A stretch of 64,000 nucleotides of DNA from the NCBI GenBank assembly GCA_021613335.1, contig JAJTWR010000266.1, positions 1,721,001 to 1,785,000 on the forward strand, given 5' to 3'. The stretch comes from Whitmania pigra. Its lineage: Eukaryota; Annelida; Clitellata; Hirudinida; Haemopidae. Position 1 is the first letter of the stretch. Each line of letters begins with the position of its first letter. The notes under the pieces are model-generated. The model was not told where the DNA came from. It was given only the letters and a program-made list of their open reading frames with translations, and made no database searches. Positions 12,801 to 24,384 of the stretch are shown here, one piece after another. Made by a program: the position numbers and the translations under genes.

Positions 12801-13729
12801 GGTTTTTATGAAATTCCTCTAGACTGGAACCTTCTGGAGCGATGTCTCTTAAAGAATAATCAAAGTGGCAATAAGTGGACAAAGTAATTCATCAGTATGA
12901 CGTGGTTTTAGCGCATTCACATAATAAATTTAACTTACACATCATGGTAAGTCCAGAACTCTACTCCCAGTTTCTGCATGAATTCAAATGCTGCTTTCAT
13001 TCTTCTCTTTGCATTAGCCATGTTGCTGCTCCCGTCATCCCAGGGTCTCTTCAGTGTAGCAGATCCAAAGGGATCCATTCCTTGCAATAAAATATTCTAA
13101 ATCTGCACCATTATATACTATTCATTATTCCTTAACATGTGATTCACAATGGCTAGTAAGTGTTATGTTAGTGAGCTTGTGAATTGGCTACTTAGTTTAC
13201 CTGTTCCTCTGAACGTATGCCAAAAGCAGACTGAAAATCTGAGCCAATCCTTCATTGGTTTGCCCATTACAACCTAAACAATTAATAAATTAACATTAAA
13301 CCAATGCAATTTATAAATTTTATATAATTTTTCATGAAAAAAGAATACATAAAGAAAGCATGTAAATAACGGTTTGTCGAAAATAACCTCGTCTTTGTTG
13401 TAATGTCTAAACACAAGAGTTTCTTCTTTGTTGGCATTTGGCTTGAAAGGTATCTTCTTAACTTCAAAGAAATCAGAATTTCGATTAATCTCACATTAGG
13501 CAGTTGTTATTACATAGATTCCTGTCTTCTTAAACACCATAATTGCTAATTATTACACAGATTTCAGTCTTCTTAAACACTATAACTGCTAATTTATATT
13601 AATTGGTCCATCGAAAAACTAGATGATATCCAAATCTGCTAAACTTGTATTAGAACGTTTAGAACTCCGAATTTGAATGAAAAGCAAATATTAATTGAAG
13701 ATATTACTTGCAAATACTTCCTCTCCCAT
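9868..13729 (-). CDS. xylA: Xylose isomerase
   Basis: Interconverts D-xylose and D-xylulose (also glucose/fructose in many homologues) using two divalent metals, in the cytosol. Exons, all phase-consistent: 13712-13729, 13388-13489, 13201-13273, 12939-13080, 12710-12847, 12342-12451, 12034-12129, 11749-11832, 11574-11629, 11317-11387, 10984-11089, 10757-10859, 10401-10480, 10094-10168, 9868-9954; 446 residues, the usual length. Diagnostic motifs: '[17 protein letters not shown]', '[15 protein letters not shown]', catalytic 'TYHDVDIAPEG' (His/Asp pair), '[15 protein letters not shown]', metal-site '[17 protein letters not shown]', '[13 protein letters not shown]', '[20 protein letters not shown]', '[11 protein letters not shown]'. 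No active-site residue is missing. The first six-residue exon and its GC donor are tentative; the last intron also needs a GC donor (10088-10093). With 14 introns this is an integrated animal gene, not bacterial contamination. Confidence 0.93.
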
Positions 13730-13984
13730 TCTTGCTTACAAAGAGACAAGTGAGGTCGAACTGAACTTTGTCTGAACTAGTTTTCTAAACTATTAATAAA
13801 CATGTCAACCATATACTTCTCCATGGTCTTTCGCGAGTTTCAATTAATTAATTAATTATTTTCTCATATTTGAGCCATAATTTGCTCCTTACAAAATTGT
13901 TATTTGATAAAATGACCTAATGGTGCGCTTACACCATCTACAGGAACTAATACAGAAATTATGGAAAAGTGTGTGCATCTCGAC
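13730..13984. other. Short intergenic stretch upstream of xylose isomerase
   Basis: AT-rich with no supported exon; presumed isomerase promoter region. Nothing specific recognised. Confidence 0.4.
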
Positions 13985-13990
13985 AACCGG

Positions 13991-15412
13991 CTAAAAAATT
14001 TGACCACGGACATTAGCTGATGACCTTTTCTTAATTTTGTTTGCTTCCGATCGCAAACTGGTCACGCGGAAGTGCTGGGCAACCTCAAAATTTTGATAGC
14101 AGGTTGGCAAATAGGCTTCAAGATAATCAACTTCAAATAGCAGCAGATCAAAAACACTCTCGATTAAAAGTTGGTCCAAGCTGTTGCTATCACAAGGAGA
14201 TTCATCCTAAAGTTAAGCAATCAAAAGCATCAAAATTTTGAAAAAATTACAAGCCACTGTTGCAAATTTGCTCTTTGGATAGCCAGTGGTCGGTAAACGA
14301 TAGGAAAGCAAAATTCTAAAATGGACCTCCTTCAACATTTGCACTAGGCAAAGTAATATAATGTAAGTACCACACTTCAAACTTTGTCTCGAGCTTCGTT
14401 ATCAGCGTCTTGAACGTCACGCAAAGAGATGAAAATTTTAGTTGGCCTAAATTATTCATTTGTCGTCCAAAAATATGTTTTAAAATTTTAGAGTGTTCAT
14501 AAATGTTCTGCAATTCACTTTAAGGTCGTTTCGATTTATTTCCTTTAAGCATGAAGACATTCCGCTGGGCCAGCATTAGATAAACCATTTATTAAACAAC
14601 AAATTATCTGCAATCCAAATCTCTAGAATAAATTTCAGAAAATAAAGAAAAAATTTTGTCCTACAAACAACGAAAATATCCCGCCATAAAAACATGAAAA
14701 CACTTTTTGCGATGGATACACGACTGTCATACTAGAAAAAGAAAATTAAAACAATATACATTAAAACAAGAAAAGAAACAATAGATCAAAAATTACATTA
14801 CTCTTGAAATAGTTGTCAACAAAATATTAATCAGCTTTCATTAAAGAACCAATAGCCACTTGTATCTATACATGCATCAGAAGATGCTAGAGAATAAATC
14901 ACATTTGAGCTTATTTGTAGCCTTACATGATGAAATTTTAAGAGATTTCCTTTTTTTTTGTGCAATTCAGTTTAGCGCACATCATATGCACAATCGTCTG
15001 TAAGTGACAGCTGAGACAAAGCGAAACCAATTCCAAGAGAAATGATCAACGTTGCATTGTAATACTTACTAACACAAATATGAGCCTCTATAAAAATCAA
15101 AACAATGATAAATAAATAATGTGCTTGCATGAAATGTGAAACCAGCTGCATCAACAAACTAAACCGCATTTCATCGGGCATTCCACGCTGGAGAGATTAT
15201 CCTAGGTACGATGTCAATGAGTAAAATGTGAGAGCAGGAAAAAAAGAACAAATGTGGATAATTGGACAGAAAAAACATAAAGCCTGAACAGTGAAACCGA
15301 ATAGAGGCGCGTTAAGCCCCATGGGGGTTTTCAAGGCTACATTGTACTTTCGTCGAGTTTCGTAGCTTGCACCTTTATCAAGCAATTTCTTGAATGAAGT
15401 GACTCTTTTCAT
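13991..15412 (-). CDS. Unrecognised multi-exon gene (provisional)
   Basis: Several minus-strand blocks look exonic but I do not recognise the protein. A possible first exon starts at 15412 ('MKRVTSFKKLLDKGASYETR'). A block at about 14395-14504 reads 'NIYEHSKILKHIFGRQMNNL' and later 'CVTFKTLITKLETKFE'. One at about 14250-14334 reads 'MLKEVHFRILLSYRLP'. The last, about 13991-14205, reads 'LDQLLIESVFDLLLFEVDYL' then 'EAYLPTCYQNFEVAQHFRV' and has a basic end. Blocks are bounded by plausible AG and GT signals, but I could not close all phases, so number of exons, start and even single-gene status are uncertain. Composition suggests a helical cytoplasmic or nuclear protein. Confidence 0.35.
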
Positions 15413-16102
15413 CTTCTATGCCGATCTGAAATTATTCAATTGCATCAAACACCATTCTCTATGATCTTCAGCGTTCGATATGCGCGCAAACGAAGCCTTG
15501 AACTAGTAGAAGCCTAGTGTTATAAAAGTCTACTTTCGTAACTTTTGCGCACATGAATGTATATAGCTCAAAATTGCAATATTCACAATATACATCAGAA
15601 TTTCCTCTTAATTCTGATAATGGATTAAGAACAAAATTCTAAAGTAGCTTCATACCGAATGGTTCCTCTGACAATCTCTAGAAACGTAATCTAACCGACT
15701 AGCATTACTAAAACAAGGGATCAAATGTTAACAATGTTGATACCTTGGTTGTGCAGACGACTTCGGTGAGATGATCTTCTTTGATTTGAGACGAACAGAA
15801 ATATATCTTCTTGCTGTTCAAGGATTTCCACTTTCTCAGAACTACGCAACCCAGTAAAATCTGGATTGATGTAAGGTTGATGCACGATTGAAAAAAACCA
15901 ACTACAGTGGGCATTTTGATAAGTAAGATTATGATACTCCATTGGATAATTCCTATCACGAACACCACGTACTTACATTCTTGGGCAGTCGCTTTTGAAC
16001 CTTTTTTTTTTATATTATTACACCCAATACGTGTATTTTGATAATTGTTAATAATATTATCATTGATATTATCGTTCTTTACTTTGTAGCATATTGTCGC
16101 CT

Positions 16103-18521
16103 TTAAAGATTACTAACAAGTGTGACAAGAATGGAGAGGCAGAGGATCGCAATGATCAGAGTTTTCATGTAATCCATTGATTGTTCTGAAAATATTTTAA
16201 TAACATTACAAAAAAGTTCAAAACAATTTACAGATTAGTTTTCATTCCCTATAACTTCAGTAAACATGATAAACTAAGAAGGGGCATAATTATTTTGATG
16301 CGCTCGCAGGGACATTAATTGAGGTGCGATGAGCGATGCAATTGATGTTCTCCATAAAGTTTTAGAAGTTAGCTGAATCTCTCTAAGGAAAAGAAGCCTC
16401 GGGGGTATGCAATCGCCTAGAGTATAGTTCAAAGGGAAAGGGATTTTATTGGGTTTACCTTTGGCATGACAGATTGTGCGATTTTTAAGATCTTTTTCGT
16501 ATCCATCAAAGCAAGAACATTCGTAGCTTCCTGGGTGGTTTTTGCAGATCTGAGGACAGCTAGCTGGATTCTCGCACTCGTCTATGTCTAGTGTATGATA
16601 TTTGTAATTATCAGTAATAACAATGATAGTGTTTTTTTTGTTGTGTATCATTATTTCAATAATAAATAACACATAGATTGCATTACTCATCTTTGTCTAT
16701 TTAAAATGTTATGTACAAAGTCTTAAAAAAGTGTTAACAATCCTCTAAGCAAATGTAAGTATTATATTATACCACTCTGACAAACCACACCCACATCATA
16801 CCCACCCGTGCAAGTGAATCCATCCTCCATGAGTTTGAATCCATCCAAGCATTGACACCTTTCCACGTGCGGAGTGGTGATGTTGTTGCAGATATGTGAG
16901 CATCCTCCATTGTTGACAGAGCAGACGTCAGCATGGAAAACTACAGCATCTGTTAAAGTGAAAATGGTGACTTTAAAAGTATTGGTTGCGCAATACTTAT
17001 CGCAGTAATAATGATCATAATCATCAACGCTATTGACAAAGATTTGAATTATGATTCAGCACCGATCACTCAGATAATGATTAAAACTTGGCAAACCATT
17101 TGAGGCTAAAATTATACTCGTTAATGGCATCGTTGCCATAATCATCATCATAATCGCCAATTGCCACCGCAATCGTGAAATGGGCCAACTAACCTTCTCC
17201 TTCACTAGTATCTCCGTGGGCACAGTTCAATTCGTCTGAACCGTCATGACAATCCCTGACTGAGTCGCAGAGATATTCTAAGGGAATGCAGTCCATGTTT
17301 CGGCATTGAAATTCATCCTGGGGGCAAGTTAGAGGGGCGGTGGTGGCTAAAAGTTTAAGTTGTGAGTTATAAGTGATGAAAAACAATTGATATTTTACAA
17401 AGTCTACTTTCTGCAAACAGGTAATGGTTCTGAGATCAAAGGTTAAAATAATATTAAAAACATAAAATTTCAAGGTAACGTCTAGACATATTCTTTGAAG
17501 AACTTAATGTCAAGGCTACATCTATTATATTCACAGATTCGATTTTAAGAAGTTACAAAGCCAGTAAAACTAAGTTTGCACAACTTACGACAGTTGAGTT
17601 CATCAGTGCCATCCTCACAATCCTTGATGTGATTGCAGATCCACCTCTGAGGAACACAATGTAGTCCTCCGTCGCACTTAACAGCTCCCTTGGGGCAAAT
17701 CTTCTCCTCACCTGGAACCACAGGTCAGTATTCGGGTGACATTTCCAGTTAAGTTAATTATATTTTAATTGATTAGGCTAAAAGGCCTAGACTAAAAGTC
17801 GCTTTTGTCTAAAAACTTTTCTAGGCACTTCAAACTTATCGTAGGCGTCATCATCATCCTCATCATTCATCATAATCGTCGTTGTCGTCCTTGTCAACAG
17901 AACTCACAAGCTTGGCTTGTCTCATCAGCGCCGTCATGGCAGTGGTCAATGCCATCGCAGACATAGGACTGTTCGATGCATATGTTGCCCCTTGGGCACG
18001 AAAACTTGTCTTCTGGGCATTGGACTGAAATTGGATCATTGTGATAATATAGATATCCATTATAAAATCCATTAATTATGTTAATGCTTGTAATCAGGGC
18101 CGCCAAGACGGGGCATGGGGCATGTTTGTTGAGGCCCACCTGACCATTTTTTAATACAATTTTTGATTTTTACCTACAATATACAACCATATGCCTAGGA
18201 GAAATTTCTGTCAGCGGCTTGAAAATTAATTACGCCATTTAATCATTATTATTAATAAATAAAACATATCAATACCAAATAACCATGTGTCAATGTCACA
18301 TAAATCGACGAAAAATATTTTAAGAAAAGAATATTTAAAAAATAGAAACAGTTAAGATATTTCAATCGTGAGGAGTATTTACCGTGTGAACAATTCCTCT
18401 CGTCTGATCCGTCCCTGCAGTCCTCGTGTCCATCGCATCTCCATGTCTTGAGGATGCAACCGCCAGAGAGGCATTGAGACTCATCCTCCTTGCATTGAAA
18501 ATCTACGACGACGACGACGCC

Positions 18522-18552
<31 letters not shown>

Positions 18553-18921
18553 AAGTGACTTTATTTATTCATTTGATTAAAGTTCGTTGCACAACTAGGA
18601 TCATTTGGACTATGAGTTAGTGACGATAACGACGATGATGCTCGTATTGACGATCTTGATTGCAGTAATGGAGATAACAACTGCCTTGATATTCATTGAG
18701 ATGGCAATGAAGATAAAGAGATGGCATTGATGAGTATGACGGCCAGAAATAATGACAGTGATGATATTGATGCCGATGATAACGATTACTTTTTTGGTTG
18801 CCTCACCACAATGGGCTTCGTCTGAGCCATCATCACAGTCTCTTGTGCCATCGCAAACCCATGAGTTGGGAAGACATTTGTCGACGTCGCATCCGTGGGT
18901 ACTGCAGTACACCTCACCTGC
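16103..18921 (-). CDS. LDL-receptor-like membrane protein: 5 LDLa, 2 EGF, TM, no YWTD propeller (5' end not found)
   Basis: LDLa-module exons, each with six cysteines and a terminal DGSDE-type calcium motif, lie near 18793-18921 ('[18 protein letters not shown]'), 18388-18504 ('[18 protein letters not shown]'), 17930-18033 ('[15 protein letters not shown]'), 17586-17708 ('[18 protein letters not shown]') and 17205-17345 ('[18 protein letters not shown]'). Then an EGF exon at about 16782-16951 ('[16 protein letters not shown]') and a calcium-binding EGF at about 16459-16586 ('[17 protein letters not shown]'). The latter ends phase 1 and joins in frame to 16103-16187, which encodes the membrane segment '[18 protein letters not shown]' and a stop after three residues. 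The six-bladed propeller found between EGF modules of LDLR/VLDLR is absent. A longer tail through exons at 15740-15890 is possible but I could not fit the phase. The signal-peptide exon is not identified and may lie right of 18921. Confidence 0.75.
18515..18552 (+). repeat. GAT trinucleotide microsatellite
   Basis: Uninterrupted run of about twelve GAT units in an intron of the LDLR-like gene; further diffuse GAT/ATC-rich sequence at 17845-17890 and 18620-18790. Confidence 0.9.
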
Positions 18922-19778
18922 GCAACGAAGTTTGTTATAATACTTGAAGATATCCTTTTAGTATTGTTTAAAATTGATATTTTATGTTATTTTTACATTT
19001 CTAAAAGTGACTGCTGTTTATCTCGAATTGCGAATTAGCACTGATAAAAAATTGTCGATTAAATTTTTTTTAAACAATTTTGTTTTTGATTGTTAAAAAT
19101 TTTAAATTTGCTCAAAATTGGCAAGTATCGCCATTGAGTAATGCTTAAAATGTTATCGATATGAACATGATTCTAAGGTCATCGTGGGGATTAGCTCTTT
19201 TTAGACCTTAAAAACTTGCATTAAAGTTTCAAATGAATAAATTTAAAAACAACTTTTTGTAAAATATATTTATTACGTAAACAACATGACACGTGTGCAT
19301 TGATTGAATTTCTCACTGTAATTCCAAAATGAAATCATTTGTTTAAGGCCATGAGCATAACAATGGTTAGCTAGGTGATGATGCTGTTGTATGGAAACAT
19401 ACGTTGTCGAGAGTACATTGAAAGAGCATCGGATCCTTCAGTACTAGTCTATATTTATTCACTCATCACCTCATTACTTGCCTCACTCACTCACTCACTC
19501 GCTCCATATCCATTCAAGCCCCTTGTTAGGCATAGCCGCGGCTCCAGCACGTGGACAATATGCAAATAATCAAACGTGTTTGCGTACAAGCACGTGTGCA
19601 ACGCTTACATGTGCGTGTATTCCTGTTTTATCAGTGCACTCTCATCGCTCTAATCATTATCGGTATCTTCATCGGCGCCATATCATTAGGACTTCAAGTG
19701 TCAATCCAAGGTTTAATATTTTGCTTTCTCTCGGGATCAAGTCATAACAGCTTCCCATACTAAAACATTTATGGAGCC

Positions 19779-19850
19779 ATTCATTCATTCAATCAATCAT
19801 TCATTCATTCATTCATTCATTCATTCATTCTTACTTTCATTCATTCATCC
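19779..19850 (+). repeat. ATTC tetranucleotide microsatellite
   Basis: Run of TCAT/ATTC units interrupted by a few CAAT and CTTA variants. Confidence 0.9.
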
Positions 19851-19960
19851 ATATGTCCATCAACCATTCTTTCCGCTTATTCATACTTTAACAAATTCCT
19901 CCATACTTAGTGTAGAATAAATGATAACAATCTTCCATAACGTTCGTTTGAGTGGAATGG

Positions 19961-20172
19961 AGCCAGTATATAATAATTATATCATAATATAATGAATATA
20001 ATAATATAATATATACAATAATAAGATAATTATGTAATTATTATTATTTTATTAATTATTAGTATATTATATTATAATATTATTAATAATTTTTATTAAC
20101 AATAATTAATTTATATTATAATTTTATAAATTATAATAATAATAATTATTATTATACGAACAATAATAATCG
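19961..20172 (+). repeat. Low-complexity A/T block
   Basis: About 210 bases almost purely A and T made of ATA, AATT and TAAT repeats. Confidence 0.85.
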
Positions 20173-22390
20173 TAATAATGAACCGGACTGGTCCCCTAGT
20201 AAGACGTCCACATCCAGCTCAGAAACCTCAGGAGCAATTATATAACCCAAGGCCTCACAATATTTTGACATGAAATCATACAAGGCATGGACACATTTAA
20301 ATACTTAATGGCTTGAAATTATATTATTAAGAAATTATTTCTGAAAATATTAGCAGCTTTTAATTTGTTGAATTGTGATTGCCTCATGTCTTCCTCAATT
20401 ACACCAGCGCTAGATGGTAATCAGCTAACAAGATAACCAAAAGATAAGCAATTGTAATACACAGTGAGCATTGCATTACTCTCAATTGTGCATATATAAA
20501 GCAACAACAGTTGGCCTTGTAAACATTTTTATAGCAATATGAGACATATGAGAGCTTCTACTGAGAATTGTCTGTGAATTCTCTCTGGTGTTTAACTTAT
20601 TTTAGGAGATTAATAAATGATATTTATTTATAATATTTATCATAATAATTCATGATCATCTTATTATTTTTAATAATAATAATACCTAATTTGCAAACCA
20701 AATAAATCAATGGATTCTCAGATTTCATCAGTCACATGAACATCTTGTCCAATAACAACATCTTAATCTTCATTATCTTAAAGTCACAAATTGACTCTAT
20801 GATAAGTCACAGTGAATACAAAATAGTTTCCCATATCTCTCATGATGAGTGATATAAAAACTAATGTGATGTGAACCCTCAATACCAAGTTTTGTTTGAG
20901 TGCTTATAACCTATTGGAGGCTAGAGAGTGAAATGCTTGTAACTATTGTAACTGGTGGAAGTATGAATCCGACAATATAATTTCTGATGCCATCTTTACA
21001 TGAGTGACTAGTTGGTCTTGCAGTTAGTCTGACAATATATGAGATATATCGTCAAGTACTTGGGACCTTTGTGGACAGCCTAATACAGTATCAGGCTGTC
21101 TCATTCATATGAGAATTTTCCTTTAATAATATTCGGCTAATGAAAGCTGTTGTATTAATTTGCCAATGCTAAGAAAAGTGCTAATATTTTAATTTTACAA
21201 TTTTTTCATTTTCGCGATCTAAAGGCGATAAAATGCTTTGAATAAAAATAAGTCTTATTTGACAAATCCATTTGACATATTTGACAATTGTGATACGAAA
21301 TGTTTAATTTCATGAGGTGCAAGACTTGTTGAGACTTGTTGAAAATTCATTTAAACACCATTCCAGCAATAAACTCTAAACAAACTTGCGCGCCCAGCCC
21401 AACCTCAGGTCAACATAAGTAAGATAAAACTGTCACATTTTAGCGGACTGGGTCTCATTTTCAAAATTAGTAAAACCCAAAAATACAGAGAGCTTTATTA
21501 GATGAACAAAAATCACTAACCTTTTACTAACTGAAGACAAAGTGAACTGATAGATAATAGAAACAAACTTATGAACAACATTATCACAAATGTTGAAGCT
21601 TTCAGTATTTATAAAAATTAATATAATACTTAAAGTAATTTTTAAATTTTGTTTTAACAACGTTATGCTTTTCACTCTATATGAAATATGCACTCCAAAG
21701 CCAAGCTTGGTGGCTTTATATAGAGCTTGCACTGAATAGCATTCAATTACTTATCGTCAGACGCATGGTCCGATTATAATTTCTCAAGGAGTGAAAAGCA
21801 TATAAAACCGTTTGTTATTGCAAGTTAATGACAAATAATTTTCTATTTGCATATATTTAAAGTTCTAGTCGCCAAAATTTTTATTTTTAAATTTTCAATT
21901 TTGGAGCAAAAAACGCTGCTCTAGTTGTGTCAGATTTTGCGAACTGATAATGTTTGTTCATATTTTCCTGATGGAACATAAATTCGTTTTAATAAAGTTT
22001 CCAATTTACGACGGGCGACAGCAAACTCAGGTAGTTGATAAATTAGAGGAATTCCCTATTTTATCAAAAAGGTGCGCAAGATGACCTTGACACCTCGAGC
22101 GGTGTGACCAATCAGAATTTAAATATATGGACTGATGGGCGTGGTCAATGATCGCGTCACATTAAACCAAAGATCGTAAATAAATCGATAATATAAACTA
22201 AACCGACCTACTTTTGTATACTTGTACGGAATCTTTGACAATAACAGTCTACAAATGTTACTCGTTTTAATCGTCAGGCAGGGGTTCAATTAATTCATAT
22301 TTTTTTGTATATTGCCCAACAATTCTTAACTTGATTGAAAACTCGTGATGGCCATCAACTGTAATACAGAAATGTCCATCTGTTTTGGTG

Positions 22391-22514
22391 CAGGGACGTC
22401 ATTTAAGCTTTTTCCAAAGTGGGGCAAACCCTCGCACAATTTGAGAAGACGACCTTTTTTTGCTTTTAGCCAAAATTCAAGGTGAAACCCCTCTAGCCAT
22501 CCCCAACGTCCCTG
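22391..22514 (+). mobile_element. hAT-like MITE (124 bp)
   Basis: The left end reads CAGGGACGT (22391-22399) and the right end is its exact complement ACGTCCCTG (22506-22514). CAGGG is a common hAT-superfamily terminus, and hAT elements make 8-bp target duplications. The flanks are TTTTGGTG (left) and CCTTGATG (right), 5 of 8 identical with all three differences transitions, as expected for an old duplication. No coding capacity. Confidence 0.55.
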
Positions 22515-23767
22515 CCTTGATGTCTAAAAATGATCAGCCTGTTTAATTTAAATTTTATTCGAACATCATAATTGCAATTTCTTTTGTTAATCCTAAATAA
22601 TAATTGTTGAATTGAAATATGGATAGATGATAAGATCCACATTTAGAGAAGGGAAGTATAAGATCCTTGAAAGTTTTCGGGAAAATCACACTTTGACAAT
22701 TATGGATGAAGAAAAAGTAACTCCGATTTTTAATACGAATTAGAAAACAGGAAGACATTAATAGTTTGGTTGATTACATATGTTGGAGGGTGAGGTGGAT
22801 AACAAAACAATTAAATAGAAATCATTATTTCTGTCATTTGTTTATAACAACTTGTATTATTTTTTTATAAAAATTTAGTCGATAAATTTGAAGTTCGCTA
22901 AATGCGCTTTAACTCTTAAGTGAGGCCTTTGGTGCATTAATTTGTTTTGATAAAAACTTTAAATGTCAGATTTTTCTATTTTTTATACTTCCTCTCAGAA
23001 ATACCACTCAATTTATAAAAATTATTCGATGTACTAAAATTTCGTCAACCCAGTGAAAATTAACGTATACATCCCTCAACCATATTTAATAGTTACTGTT
23101 TGAGAACAACTGTTATATAAACAATTTTTAAAGTTGTTTTCTGAAATTACGTTTATTAATTAAGCGATCTAATATTTTCTTTTTATAGCATAATGCATTT
23201 TTTCGCCAGGTTTTATCACGAAATTATTTATAACGTTTTTATGTACGAATCTTCAGATTAAAATAAGTTGTACAAATAAGAATAAATTTAATTCTGGAGA
23301 ACCACAAAGTAACACTCATTTAGATTAGTTACCACTATCATTATCAGCCACAAACTATGACCAAGCGATTAGCTATTATGTGAAGCACTAGGAGGCCTTC
23401 TCTAAAAGTACTTCAGAGGCTACGCACTCTGCATCTATTTATAGAATCGTCTCAACTTTATCAGCCCTTTCGCTCTTCTCGACGTTGTTTAACGATTTGG
23501 AGCACTGTCGTCCACATTGGTATAGCTGACTTAGTAAGCAGCTGTGATTCATTTCGGCAACTGATGACAAAAATCGCAACTGAATTCTGTACATCTATTT
23601 TGTAGCTCAACTTGTACTAAGCGCGAGTTTATAACTGACTTGAAAGGAGTAATCCAATAATAAACACTCTATTGTTGGTGGTCATCATCCGCACAGAAGG
23701 CCTCAACTTAAATATCGTTGTGCTTAAGCAATTAATTCATCTTCGGTGTTCATTATTTCCAGGTTCG

Positions 23768-24036
23768 ATGAGGGAACTGGTATCTTATCTCTTCCAGCTT
23801 GCTGGAGTTTATCCATCACTCTGGGGCCTTTACTTGTTCGTTGCCCTTTGCCCGTTTGTCGTCCTATCGGTCGCGTTGTGCCCGGATTCAGGCCCGTTTG
23901 TGAAGGTTTGTGCAGTTTCTTTGTTTATTCGATATTCACGAATTATGGATCCACATTATTACTGAAGGCTAGCAAACTGGAAAAGGAATATCGAGAAATG
24001 TCGAGGAAGAACCTCTCGAAAATTAAACACAACTGA
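23768..24036 (+). CDS. Small single-pass membrane protein, SMIM15-like
   Basis: Two exons, 23768-23905 and 23968-24036, with a 62-nt GT-AG intron in phase 0, give 68 residues. The N-terminus 'MRELVSYLFQLAG' leads into the hydrophobic segment 'YLFVALCPFVVLSVAL', followed by a charged tail 'KASKLEKEYREMSRKNLSK'. An AG seven bases before the ATG (23762) suggests a spliced 5' UTR. Topology, length, the Pro inside the hydrophobic stretch and the Lys/Glu tail resemble SMIM15, but identity is low and the match is from memory of the pattern. Without splicing, the first frame would read on to a different end; the spliced version is preferred because the tail is typical. Function is unknown. Confidence 0.5.
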
Positions 24037-24384
24037 ATTTTTTATGCGGAGATATTTGAGGTGTTGTCATAAAAAATACATGTTAGGTTTTGGAAAAAAG
24101 GAAAGGTTGTTAGCTTAGTAAGTCTTAAATCGTGGCAAACTTTCCCCATGAAGCGATGCGTTGGCATCAAAAGATTTGTTCAATTTTCTGATATCAAGGG
24201 TTGGTTCGTAAATACAGACTATTATAATCTTACTCTCAATAATCTGCTAATGGCAGGATATAAATAAAAAAGCCACAAGGAGATCAATTTATTGAATATG
24301 GTATATGCGGACAAATAATATTTCAATTTAAGTAACGGACGTGTTTGAATCCATCTGATCATCCAATGGTAGCTACTCTTGAAG

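Larger units (their letters stand above)
18960..23767. other. Gene-poor region
   Basis: About 4.8 kb with no exon I can support on either strand. Open frames here are short, low in complexity and lack matching splice signals or family resemblance. It holds simple repeats (19480-19503 CACT-rich; 19779-19850 ATTC; 19961-20172 AT-rich) and one small inverted-repeat element (22391-22514). It may contain the 5' exon and promoter of the minus-strand LDLR-like gene, and the 5' UTR exon of the small membrane protein gene. Confidence 0.5.

Noticed and set aside
18098..18140. CAGGGCCGCCAAGACGGGGC, resembling one end of a hAT element
   Set aside because: No matching inverted end or target duplication found nearby.
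19551..19763. Plus-strand frame with a hydrophobic stretch ('CTLIALIIIGIFIGAISL')
   Set aside because: Overlaps competing frames in simple-repeat-rich DNA and has no recognisable partner exons; not called as a gene.
21433..21732. 99-codon minus-strand open frame
   Set aside because: No splice context, low-complexity AT-rich composition and no family resemblance; expected by chance in AT-rich DNA.
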